Positions 1 through 7,596 of a stretch of 64,000 nucleotides of DNA are shown one piece after another. The DNA is from Lysobacter alkalisoli. GTDB lineage: Bacteria; Pseudomonadota; Gammaproteobacteria; Xanthomonadales; Xanthomonadaceae. Both the position numbers and the translations under genes were made by a program. A model generated the notes under the pieces. That model made no database searches. It saw only the letters and a program-made list of their open reading frames with translations, and was not told the origin of the DNA. The stretch covers positions 2,118,001 through 2,182,000 of the forward strand of contig NZ_CP041242.1 in the NCBI RefSeq assembly GCF_006547045.1. Reading direction: 5' to 3'. Position 1 is the first letter of the stretch. The number at the start of each line of letters is the position of its first letter.

Positions 1-30
1 CTGGTCGGCGTCCTGAAAACCCGGGAATGA
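1..30 (+). CDS. C-terminal fragment of upstream gene, possibly an ABC permease (partial)
   Basis: From base 1 a frame reads LVGVLKTRE and ends at TGA (28-30), 19 bases before the adaptor start at 50. Only nine residues are visible, so no family can be assigned from sequence. An FtsX/MacB-type permease is inferred only because such genes commonly precede HlyD-type adaptors; this could equally be a chance open frame. Confidence 0.3.
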   Translation: MVGVLKTRE

Positions 31-49
31 ACCACGAGGAGTCATCACG

Positions 50-1339
50 ATGCCGCGTCCTGGAGCAATGTTCCAAAGGATTCCCGCTTTCCTCCGCCGC
101 TTCGGATTCCTGAAGAAGCGCAGCGTCTGGCTGGGCGGCGCCGTCGTGCTCGCCCTGCTGCTCGTCGCGCTGTGGCCGAGCTCGACCGAGGTCGACCTCG
201 CCACCGTGACCACCGGCGAGTTGCAGGTGACCGTCGACGAGGAAGGCGAAACGCGGGTGCGCGAGCGCTACATGGTGTCGGCCCCGGTGGCCGGCGAGAT
301 CCGCCGCATCGAGCTGGAGCCGGGCGATGCGGTCGAGGCCGGGCGCACGGTCGTGGCCCGGCTTCGCCCGTCCGCGCCGGTGCCACTGGACATGCGCGTG
401 CGCGCCGAGGCCGAAGCCGCGATACCGGCCGCCGAAGCCGCACTCGCACGCGCCGAGGCCGAGCGTGCACGCGCGGCGACGGTGGCCACGCGCGCGCAGC
501 AACAGTACGAACGACTGCATGCGCTGCAGGACAGCGGTGCCATCGCACGCGACGCGATCGATGCACAGGAAGCCGAAGCGAAGGCTGCACGCGATGCCCT
601 GCTGTCGGCGGGACACTCGGTCGACCAGGCACGGCATGAACTCGCCGCGGTGCGCGCCCGGCTGATCCACCAAAGCACGGTCACCGAAGAAGCGGCCGCG
701 CAAGAGCCCGAAAACGCCTCGTCCGCCCGTGGCGGCACCGACCTGCTAGTCTACGCGCCAGCGGATGGCGTGGTCCTGCGGCGCCTGCGCGAGAGCCGCG
801 GCGTGGTCCAGGCCGGTGCCGACCTGCTGGAGATCGGAGATGCGCGCCGGCTGGAGATCGTCTCCGACCTGCTGTCGTCCGAAGCGGTGCGGGTGTCGCC
901 GGGCGACGCGGTGCTGATCGAGCAGTGGGGCGGCAGCGACACCCTGCGCGGACGGGTGAGGCGCATCGAACCGGCCGGTTTCCTCAAGGTCTCCGCGCTC
1001 GGTGTCGAGGAGCAACGGGTCAACGTGATCAGCGATTTCGAGGACCCGGTCGAGGCGCGCGAAGCCCTTGGCGATGCCTACCGCGTCGAAGTCCGGATCG
1101 TGGTCTGGCACAAGGCCGAGGCGACCCGACTGCCGGTCGGCAGCCTGTTCCGGGAAGACGGCGACTGGGCGGTGTTCGTCGCCGACGCCGGACGTGCGCG
1201 CCTGCGCAAGGTGGCCGTGGGCGCACGCAACAGCCGCGAGGCGGAGGTGCTGGACGGCCTGGACGCCGGCGAACGGGTGGTGCTCTACCCGGCCGACGAC
1301 CTGCGCGACGGTGCACGCATCCGGCCACGCGGAAACTGA
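50..1339 (+). CDS. HlyD/RND-type efflux periplasmic adaptor subunit
   Basis: A 429-residue membrane-fusion protein that would bridge an inner-membrane transporter and the outer membrane. A GAGGAG ribosome site about 8 bases upstream supports the start; M7 is a possible alternative. A basic N-terminus is followed by one membrane anchor (about residues 24-43), a short biotinyl-lipoyl half (SAPVAGEIRRIELEPGDAV), an Ala/Glu/Arg-rich coiled-coil hairpin (about 115-205), the returning lipoyl half (YAPADGVVLRRL) and beta-barrel/membrane-proximal domains to the end. This domain order is typical of MacA/HlyD adaptors. The partner transporter is probably the gene cut off at the left edge. Substrate cannot be inferred. 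The 3' end converges on uup with a gap of about 73 bases. Confidence 0.85.
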   Translation: MPRPGAMFQRIPAFLRRFGFLKKRSVWLGGAVVLALLLVALWPSSTEVDLATVTTGELQVTVDEEGETRVRERYMVSAPVAGEIRRIELEPGDAVEAGRTVVARLRPSAPVPLDMRVRAEAEAAIPAAEAALARAEAERARAATVATRAQQQYERLHALQDSGAIARDAIDAQEAEAKAARDALLSAGHSVDQARHELAAVRARLIHQSTVTEEAAAQEPENASSARGGTDLLVYAPADGVVLRRLRESRGVVQAGADLLEIGDARRLEIVSDLLSSEAVRVSPGDAVLIEQWGGSDTLRGRVRRIEPAGFLKVSALGVEEQRVNVISDFEDPVEAREALGDAYRVEVRIVVWHKAEATRLPVGSLFREDGDWAVFVADAGRARLRKVAVGARNSREAEVLDGLDAGERVVLYPADDLRDGARIRPRGN

Positions 1340-1412
1340 TGGCACGGCTGGCTGCCCCGCGCTCGATCATTGGCACGGACCGCGCTAGTTCACTGCAAAT
1401 CCGGCCCAGTGA

Positions 1413-3290
1413 TCAGGCGCCGGCATCTTCCAGTTCGGCCCAACGCGCATAGGCGGTGTCGAGCGCGGCCTGGGTCTCGCCGAGCTCGGCGGTATGAGCC
1501 GTGACGGTCGCCGGATCCTGCTGGAAGAACGACGGATCGTTCATCGCTTCGGTCAGTTCGGACAACCGGGTTTCCAGTTGTTCGATCCGGACCGGCAGCT
1601 GCTCCAGCTCACGCGCGTCCTTATAGCTGAGCTTGCGGCGGGCGGGTGTCGGCGTCGGAGGCGAAACCGGTTCGGCTGCCCGCCTGCCACGCTCCGGTTC
1701 GGGTTTCGGCTTCGACCGTTGCCGCTCCCAATCGCTGTAGCCGCCGATGTATTCGCCGACGCGGCCCGCCCCTTCCATCACCAGGGTCGAGGTGACCACG
1801 TTGTCGAGGAAATCGCGATCGTGGCTGACCAGCAGCAAGGTGCCGGGATAGTCGGCCAGCATCTCCTCCAGCAACTCCAGCGTCTCGACGTCGAGGTCGT
1901 TGGTCGGTTCGTCCATCACCAGCAGGTTGGACGGCTGCGCGAACAGCCTGGCCAGCAGCAGGCGGTTGCGCTCGCCGCCGGACAGGCGGGTGATCGGCGC
2001 GCGGGCGCGTTCGGGCGTGAACAGGAAGTCCTGCAGGTAGCCGATGACATGCTTGGACTTGCCGCCGACTTCGACAAACTCGCGACCCTCGGCAACGTTC
2101 TCCAGTGCGTTCCAGTCCTCGCGCAGGGTGGCGCGGTACTGGTCGAAATAGGCGACCTGCAGGTTGCTGCCCAGCCTCACCTCGCCTCGCGGCGGCGCCA
2201 GCTCACCCAGCAGCAGCTTGATCAGGGTGGTCTTGCCGCTACCGTTCGGACCGATCAGGCCGATCCGGTCGCCGCGCATGATGGTGGTGTCCAGACCCTG
2301 CACCAGCACCTTGTCGCCGTAGGCGAAGCCAAGCCCCTTCGCTTCGATGACCTTGCGCCCGGACGCCTCGCCCTGGGCCAGTGCCATCTTCACGTTGCCC
2401 TGCTGTTCGCGACGCTCCACGCGCTCGGCGCGCATCTGCTTGAGCCGGCGCACGCGGCCTTCGTCACGGGTACGCCGGGCCTTGATGCCCTGGCGGATCC
2501 ACACTTCTTCCTGCGCAAGCATCTTGTCGAAGCGGGCGTTCTCCTGCGCTTCCGCGTTGAGGCGCTCTTCCTTCCGACGCAGGTAGTTGGCCCAGTCGCC
2601 GGGCCAGCTGGTGACCTGGCCACGGTCGATCTCGACGATGCGGGTAGCCAGCGCGCGCAGGAAGCGGCGGTCGTGGGTGATGAACACCAGCGCCCCCGGC
2701 CAGCCCTTGAGGAAGCTTTCCAGCCAGTCGATCGCCTCGATGTCGAGGTGGTTGGTCGGCTCATCGAGCAGCAGCACGTCCGGCGTCGACACCAGTGCCC
2801 GGGCCAGCAGCACGCGGCGTTTCATGCCGCCGGACAGGCTGGCGAAGGTCGCGTCGCCATCGAGGTCGAGCTTGTCCAGCGTCTCGGTTACGCGCTGGTC
2901 CAGCGACCAGCCTTCGGCAGCCTCGATCCTGGCCTGCACCCGCGCGAGTGCGTCGGTGTCGACCGTCTCGGCATGGCTGAGGTGGTGGAACTCGGCCAGC
3001 CACGCGCCCAGCTCACCCAGACCGTCGGCCACCACGTCCCAGACATCGCCTTTGGCGCCGGCCGGCACCTCCTGTTCGAGCCGGGCGATGCGCACGCCCT
3101 CGGCGCGGCGCACCTCGCCATCGTCGGGTTGCAGTTCGCCATCGATCAGGCGCATCAGGGTGGACTTGCCGGCGCCGTTACGGCCGATCAGGGCAATACG
3201 CTCGCCGGGCTCGATGGACAGCCCGACTTTTTCGAGCAGCAGGGGACCGCCGACGCTGTAGTCGACGTCTATGAGATTGATCAGGGACAT
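1413..3290 (-). CDS. uup: ABC-F family ATPase Uup
   Basis: A 625-residue cytosolic ABC-F ATPase with two nucleotide-binding domains and no membrane segment. Domain 1 has Walker A GRNGAGKS, signature LSGGMKRR and Walker B VLLLDEPTNHLD. Domain 2 has Walker A GPNGSGKT, signature LSGGERNR and LLVMDEPTNDLD. The C-terminus carries the basic, Pro-rich linker and a coiled coil (YKDARELEQLPVRIEQLE onward) that separates Uup from EttA. Family members act on ribosomes or branched DNA intermediates and affect transposon excision. I start at the ATG at 3290; the frame is open to a GTG two codons upstream, giving M-R-M-S. Confidence 0.92.
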   Translation of the reverse strand: MSLINLIDVDYSVGGPLLLEKVGLSIEPGERIALIGRNGAGKSTLMRLIDGELQPDDGEVRRAEGVRIARLEQEVPAGAKGDVWDVVADGLGELGAWLAEFHHLSHAETVDTDALARVQARIEAAEGWSLDQRVTETLDKLDLDGDATFASLSGGMKRRVLLARALVSTPDVLLLDEPTNHLDIEAIDWLESFLKGWPGALVFITHDRRFLRALATRIVEIDRGQVTSWPGDWANYLRRKEERLNAEAQENARFDKMLAQEEVWIRQGIKARRTRDEGRVRRLKQMRAERVERREQQGNVKMALAQGEASGRKVIEAKGLGFAYGDKVLVQGLDTTIMRGDRIGLIGPNGSGKTTLIKLLLGELAPPRGEVRLGSNLQVAYFDQYRATLREDWNALENVAEGREFVEVGGKSKHVIGYLQDFLFTPERARAPITRLSGGERNRLLLARLFAQPSNLLVMDEPTNDLDVETLELLEEMLADYPGTLLLVSHDRDFLDNVVTSTLVMEGAGRVGEYIGGYSDWERQRSKPKPEPERGRRAAEPVSPPTPTPARRKLSYKDARELEQLPVRIEQLETRLSELTEAMNDPSFFQQDPATVTAHTAELGETQAALDTAYARWAELEDAGA

Positions 3291-3347
3291 CCGCACATTC
3301 TAGAGCCACAGCCTGTTCAGCCGCTCCTCGTGAACCAACCGGCGCCG

Positions 3348-3367
3348 GCTGGGGGCAATCCCCCAGC
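3348..3367. promoter_or_regulatory. Perfect 8-bp hairpin in the uup/subtilase divergent region
   Basis: GCTGGGGG, loop CAAT, CCCCCAGC form a perfect stem between the divergent starts of uup (3290) and the secreted peptidase (3452), followed by another G-run/C-run. Its place suggests a 5'-leader or promoter-region structure of one of the two genes. Function is unknown. Confidence 0.4.
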
Positions 3368-3451
3368 CGCGGTGGGGGGTTCCCCGGATGGTTTCATCGG
3401 ATACGGAACCGCAAAGTCATGGCGTTCACCCCATCTTCACGGAGCACACCG

Positions 3452-5539
3452 ATGCGCCTGTCGTCCCCGCTGACCCGTACCTCGCTCGGTCTTGCCATTG
3501 CCGCCGGCCTGGCCTTCTCCTCCAGTGTCAGCGCCGAGGCGCTGATTTCCGGCGACCTCCAGGCACGCCTCGCCAGCAAGCCCAGCCATGAGGTCATCGT
3601 CACCTTCAGCGACAGCGGCAAGGTCCACCAGCTGCTCAACCTGACCCCCAGCACGCTGGTGATGCAGGAGCTGCCGATGGTCGGCGCCGTGCTGACCAGC
3701 GCGCAGGTGCGCGAGGTCGCGAGCTGGGACGGCGTCGAGAGCCTCTACTTCAACGCCCCGCTGAAGTACTTCAACTACGAGGCCGGCGAAATCACCGACG
3801 GCCACAAGGTCCACGACCATATCGGCCTGTACGGCAATGGCGTGACCGTGGCCGTGCTGGATTCGGGCGTCGACGCCACCCACCCGGACCTCCCGCTCGG
3901 CAGCAAGACGGTCCAGAACGTCAAACTGATCGGCGACCTCGGCCTGGTCGGCGTCAGCACCTATCTGGAAAACCAGCCCAACACCGACACCAGCAGCGGC
4001 CACGGCACCCATGTCGCCGGCACGGTCGGCGGCACCGGCGCGGCCTCGGCCAATGATCCGCGTCGCCCGAACTACTACGCGGGCATCGCTCCGGAAGCCA
4101 GCCTGATCGGCCTCGGCGCCGGTGAAGCGATCAGCATCCTGTACGCACTGATGGGCTTCGACTGGGCGCTGGCGAGCCAGGACCGCTACGACATCGACAT
4201 CATCACCAACTCCTGGGGCAGTTCCAACAGCGTCTACGACCCCAACAACCCGATCAACAAAGCCAGCTACGAGGCCTACAAGCGCGGCATGGTGGTGACC
4301 TTCGCCGCCGGCAACGACGGCCCCGGCCAGGACACCCTCAACCCGTACGCGATCGTGCCGTGGGTCATCAACGTCGGCTCCGGCACCAAGGCCGGCGACC
4401 TGTCCGGCTTCTCCAGCCGGGGCCTGGAAGGCGACTTCTACAAGCACATCGACGTGGTCGCCCCCGGATCGAGCATCGTCTCCACCCGCGCACTCAATAC
4501 CCCACTGCCCGTGCTCGGCCCGGTCCTCGACCCGACCAACCCGGGCTACACCGCCTACTACGCCGGCATGAGCGGCACCAGCATGGCGACCCCGTTCGTG
4601 GCCGGTGTCGCCGCACTGCTGCTGGAAGCCAATCCGGACCTGTCGCCCGACCAGATCGAGCGGATCCTGGTGGACACCGCGACCCCGATGCCCGGCTACG
4701 GTTATCACGAGGTCGGCGGCGGCTACATCAACGTGCTGGCGGCCGTCGATCTCGCATCACGCACCGAAGGCAGGCGCACCGAGTTCCTCGATGGCATGAC
4801 CGCCTGGTCGAGCCAGGGCCAGTGGAACGGGATCTCCGACGGCGACGCCCTGCTCGCCTACGGCGGCACCTGGCAGACGGTAGCCGCCAGCGGCGCGACC
4901 GATGGAAGCTACCTGAAGTCCAGAGTCAGCAAGAAGTCGGTGCCGCGCGTGAACCTCTCCTTCAACGGACCGGCGCTGCAGCTGCAGTACCCGCGCGACA
5001 ACAAGGGCGGCCTGGCCGACGTCTACATCGACGGCGTGTTCCGCGGCCGCATGAGCTTCTTCAACGAAACCGCCGACTTCGGCGGCCGCTTCGCGGTCAA
5101 CAACCTGTCCTCCGGCATCCACAAGGTCGAGATCCGCGGCATCCAGGGCAACGTCTACTTCGATGGCGCCCTGCTCGATGGCCGGCTCATGGCCAGCAAC
5201 ATCAGCCTGACCGAGCAAACCGAGACCTTCACCGGCCTGATGGGCCCGTCGGCGGAAAACCTGCAGATCGATGAAATCCCGTTCGAGGTCGGACAGGACA
5301 CCGTTTCGATCAGGGCCGCCCTGGAATGGGATGCGGGCGCCGTGGACCTGGACTTCTACCTGCTCGACCCCCACGGCCAACCGGTCGCCTCGGCCGCCAG
5401 CCTCGACAACCCCGAAGTGCTGGAATACGCGGTGACCGAGCCCGGCACCTACACCTACCAGGTGACCGGCTACATCTCGGTGCTGTCGAACTACACGGTG
5501 ACCAGCACCCAGAGCAAGGCGGTTGTGATCGCCGAATAA
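3452..5539 (+). CDS. Secreted S8 family subtilisin-like serine peptidase
   Basis: A 695-residue exported subtilase. GGAG at 3441-3444 sits 7 bases before the ATG at 3452, which is preferred over an in-frame ATG at 3419. A signal peptide (MRLSSPLTR, a hydrophobic stretch, cleavage near SVSA-EA) is followed by an inhibitor-like propeptide (about 31-120). The catalytic triad is Asp137 (VLDSGVD), His184 (SGHGTHVAG) and Ser377 (SGTSMATPFVAG). The last roughly 100 residues resemble a PPC-type beta domain (VDLDFYLLDPHGQ, EPGTYTYQVTGY), usually removed after secretion. It probably degrades extracellular protein. A perfect GC hairpin follows about 75 bases after the stop. Confidence 0.92.
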   Translation: MRLSSPLTRTSLGLAIAAGLAFSSSVSAEALISGDLQARLASKPSHEVIVTFSDSGKVHQLLNLTPSTLVMQELPMVGAVLTSAQVREVASWDGVESLYFNAPLKYFNYEAGEITDGHKVHDHIGLYGNGVTVAVLDSGVDATHPDLPLGSKTVQNVKLIGDLGLVGVSTYLENQPNTDTSSGHGTHVAGTVGGTGAASANDPRRPNYYAGIAPEASLIGLGAGEAISILYALMGFDWALASQDRYDIDIITNSWGSSNSVYDPNNPINKASYEAYKRGMVVTFAAGNDGPGQDTLNPYAIVPWVINVGSGTKAGDLSGFSSRGLEGDFYKHIDVVAPGSSIVSTRALNTPLPVLGPVLDPTNPGYTAYYAGMSGTSMATPFVAGVAALLLEANPDLSPDQIERILVDTATPMPGYGYHEVGGGYINVLAAVDLASRTEGRRTEFLDGMTAWSSQGQWNGISDGDALLAYGGTWQTVAASGATDGSYLKSRVSKKSVPRVNLSFNGPALQLQYPRDNKGGLADVYIDGVFRGRMSFFNETADFGGRFAVNNLSSGIHKVEIRGIQGNVYFDGALLDGRLMASNISLTEQTETFTGLMGPSAENLQIDEIPFEVGQDTVSIRAALEWDAGAVDLDFYLLDPHGQPVASAASLDNPEVLEYAVTEPGTYTYQVTGYISVLSNYTVTSTQSKAVVIAE

Positions 5540-5613
5540 GCATCCCGGCCACCTCGCCTACCCCGCCTGGCACATCGTCGGGCGGGCAAGGCGCGATCCT
5601 CTGACCTGTCACG

Positions 5614-5633
5614 GGGCGGCGCATGCGCCGCCC
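5614..5633 (+). terminator. GC-rich hairpin after the subtilase gene
   Basis: A perfect 20-bp palindrome centred on GCATGC (arm GGGCGGCGCA) lies 75 bases past the subtilase stop. It is followed by TGTTCC rather than a clear U-run, so intrinsic termination is plausible but not certain. Confidence 0.5.
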
Positions 5634-5733
5634 TGTTCCATCTGGGCGCGTGCGTCCTTCCTGTGTGGAGTGTGGAGGATGGGACAGCGGGCTGGCGTGC
5701 AGTCGGGGCGGCGTTCGGCCACAAGCGGACATA

Positions 5734-5793
5734 GACCAACGCCAGAACTAAGCTGAGCCGCGAAGCCGCTTCGGCTTGGCCTTGAGTAGCGTC
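5734..5793 (-). repeat. attC-like integron cassette recombination site (degenerate)
   Basis: A 60-base imperfect palindrome. On the minus strand it ends in GCGTTGGTC, matching the attC core GTTRRRY at six of seven positions. The central region (AAGCCGAAGCGGCTTCGCGG, minus strand) resembles the folded stem of Xanthomonadaceae attC sites as I know them, and AAGC/GCTT arms can pair. The opposite box (minus strand GACGCTACTC) is degraded against RYYYAAC. It lies just past the stop of the L,D-transpeptidase-like gene on that gene's strand, exactly where a cassette carries attC. No integrase is visible in the window. Confidence 0.5.
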
Positions 5794-5841
5794 ATCTGCT
5801 GCGCTGCTTTGCACACCAATGGCAACGCGCCGACGCGCCCG

Positions 5842-6609
5842 TCAGTGGCTGGCGGGCCAGGCGCGTCTCCCATCATTGCGTTGCGCAGTCGCGCGACTTT
5901 GCACGAACTCCGGGAAGGTCTCCGCTAGCGACGCCGTGTCCGGCAAGATGTAGAACACTCCGCCCCGCTCGAACGTCGGACGGATGATCTCCTCGTAAAA
6001 CTCGGGTGCGACGTTGATGCAACCATGAGTGATGCGGTTGTCGTCCGGCGAAGGCGATGCAAGGCGTTCGGCGCGTCTCTCGGCCGGGACGCCAGTCGCC
6101 GTAGGGTGCATGGAGACCGCGGAATCGTAGTCCACCCACAGGACGCGCCCGGCGTCGGTTGATGGGCCGAATCCGCCCACGAAGCGACCAGCAGGCGTCG
6201 TGCGATCCCGGCCCGGAATCTCGCGAAGAGCGAGACCGGCGATGCCGGGGGCCGAATGATCGCCGATCGCCGAGCCAAAGAGCCCAGGCGCCGCGCCGCG
6301 AAGCCGGCCGTCGCCGCCGAACACCAGGATCTGTGCAGCGGCCTTGTCCATGACCGCGAACGGATAGCCTTCGCTGTCCCTGGTTGCGACAACCCAGCCC
6401 GCGAGCTCAATCACCGTGCCGGACACTTCTTGGCCGCGCGGAAGCAAGTCGATAGCGGCCACCGGTTGCGCGGCGGCATCCTCGGCACTGGCCACGCCGA
6501 AGCTCGCGAATGCCAGCGCCAGCGCTAGCGCGCCATAAGCGGCCCGGATCGCAGGGTGTATGCACGTACGGATGGGGCGGCTCCTTGGGTCGAAGACCCG
6601 GTGAAGCAA
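5842..6609 (-). CDS. Secreted L,D-transpeptidase (YkuD-fold) protein
   Basis: The open frame holds 255 codons. The C-terminal half carries the YkuD signature: a conserved His in AVSMHPTA and THGCINV with the catalytic Cys. The family makes 3-3 peptidoglycan cross-links or attaches lipoproteins to the wall in the periplasm. The N-terminus is a signal peptide (AYGALALALAFASFG, cleavage near VASA-ED). The only in-frame conventional start before it is TTG at 6609, which lacks a ribosome site; AAGGAG lies 7 bases upstream of an in-frame ATC at 6573, which would give a normal signal peptide. The attC-like site follows the stop, suggesting cassette ancestry. The small Lpp-like gene just upstream is a plausible functional neighbour. 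Confidence 0.78.
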   Translation of the reverse strand: MLHRVFDPRSRPIRTCIHPAIRAAYGALALALAFASFGVASAEDAAAQPVAAIDLLPRGQEVSGTVIELAGWVVATRDSEGYPFAVMDKAAAQILVFGGDGRLRGAAPGLFGSAIGDHSAPGIAGLALREIPGRDRTTPAGRFVGGFGPSTDAGRVLWVDYDSAVSMHPTATGVPAERRAERLASPSPDDNRITHGCINVAPEFYEEIIRPTFERGGVFYILPDTASLAETFPEFVQSRATAQRNDGRRAWPASH

Positions 6610-6680
6610 AGAGACCGGTGGCTAGCAAAGGCCACCAGTCACGGCTTCAAACGGTAAAGTCAGGAGTTGTGCAGGAGCGA

Positions 6681-6950
6681 CTAACCGCGTGGCACGCGGC
6701 GTGGTGCCGCTTCGAGCTGTTGGACGCGGCCTTCCAATTGATCCAACCGTCGGTTGGCCTGCTGCGCGGACTGATTGGCGGATTCGGCGCTCTGGGCCGC
6801 GCCCTGCACCCTCGCGTCGAGTTGATCGAGGCGTGAGTTGATCGTTGCAAACTCGTCACCATAGGTGGCGCAGCCGGCAAAGCCCAGGGCGACGACGATC
6901 GCCACGCCGAGCGTACGCGCCATCGTCAGATGTTGCTTGGTCGGAAACAT
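6681..6950 (-). CDS. Small Lpp-like lipoprotein with coiled-coil/alanine zipper
   Basis: An 89-residue lipoprotein. GAGGAG 7 bases upstream supports the ATG at 6950. A short basic leader and hydrophobic stretch (TLGVAIVVALGF) run into a lipobox AGC, so Cys27 would be lipidated. The mature part (INSRLDQLDARVQ, SAESANQSAQQANRRLDQLEGRVQQLE) is an Ala/Leu heptad coiled coil as in Lpp/OprI-type lipoproteins that trimerise under the outer membrane. No C-terminal Lys for peptidoglycan attachment is present (it ends RRVPRG), so covalent attachment is doubtful. It lies upstream of, and codirectional with, the L,D-transpeptidase-fold gene. Confidence 0.72.
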   Translation of the reverse strand: MFPTKQHLTMARTLGVAIVVALGFAGCATYGDEFATINSRLDQLDARVQGAAQSAESANQSAQQANRRLDQLEGRVQQLEAAPRRVPRG

Positions 6951-7217
6951 TTCAATGCTCCTCAGTCTCGGGTATCGGAAATACAGGACCCGTTCTCAGC
7001 CTACATTGGGAATACGTAGTTGGATTGTGAAGATGCGGCAATTGAGATTTGCTGCATGAGTCCATCAGCCTCCACGAAAACTCACATTGTTTTAACGACT
7101 ATCGCAAGCTGCGAAGTCACCGATTCCCCACTCAAGGACAACAGGAGACCTAAATAAGGTTCTTCGCCCAATCGAGGGAAAAGCGCCGGGTCTGTTGGAT
7201 GGCCGGGGCGCCCGGGA

Positions 7218-7298
7218 CGAAGGCCCTTGGATGCGAATGTCCCCCGGCACCGGCCAGGGCCGGCGCCTCCTCCTTGATTTCGCACCCAAGGGCCTTCG
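7218..7298 (+). repeat. Hairpin module A of inverted doublet
   Basis: Outer arms 7218-7230 (CGAAGGCCCTTGG) and 7286-7298 pair perfectly over 13 bp. GCGAA (7233-7237) pairs with TTCGC (7279-7283) inside. The conserved core reads GAATGTCCCCCGG on the left and CCTCCTCCTTGATTTCGC on the right. Module B is the same core inverted, with a different outer stem. Confidence 0.7.
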
Positions 7299-7373
7299 CC
7301 CCCGGCGTTCGGACATGGCCGGTAGTTCCAGAAGCAGAATCCCACGGAGAACCAGCTTCGCGTTTCGACGTGG

Positions 7374-7457
7374 CCTGTCGGCCTTGACGGCGAAATCAAG
7401 GAGGAGGCCGCCGCCGCAGGCGGCGGCCGGGGGACATTCGCCGTCAAGGCCGGCAGG
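7374..7457 (-). repeat. Hairpin module B of inverted doublet
   Basis: Outer arms 7374-7394 and 7437-7457 pair over 21 bp with a single G-U. An inner perfect 10-bp stem (GGCCGCCGCC, loop GCA) occupies 7406-7428. Read on the minus strand it carries the same core as module A (GAATGTCCCCCGG, then CCTCCTCCTTGATTTCGC), but outer and apical stems differ in sequence while remaining paired. Confidence 0.7.
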
Positions 7458-7596
7458 TCGCGGCGGGACAGCCAGGTAGCGGTGAGAAGTAGCGGCGAGA
7501 ACCGGCGATCGAACGCCAACGCAAGCGGTAAGAGGCAAGCCCCCCTCACTTGGGAGAAGAACCGCAAATAAGCGCCTTCCGGACCCCTTCAGCCCC

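Larger units (their letters stand above)
6951..7596. other. Long non-coding stretch holding a structured repeat doublet
   Basis: About 650 bases lie between the Lpp-like gene and selO with no convincing gene. Frames within it (for example 7082-7567 minus) have no ribosome site or recognisable domain and simply translate the hairpin repeats. The left 240 bases show nothing I can name; 7218-7457 holds two inverted hairpin modules listed separately. Confidence 0.6.

Noticed and set aside
7082-7567. Minus-strand 161-codon frame over the hairpin doublet
   Set aside because: No ribosome site or domain; it is a translation of the repeat modules and breaks at no gene-like boundary.
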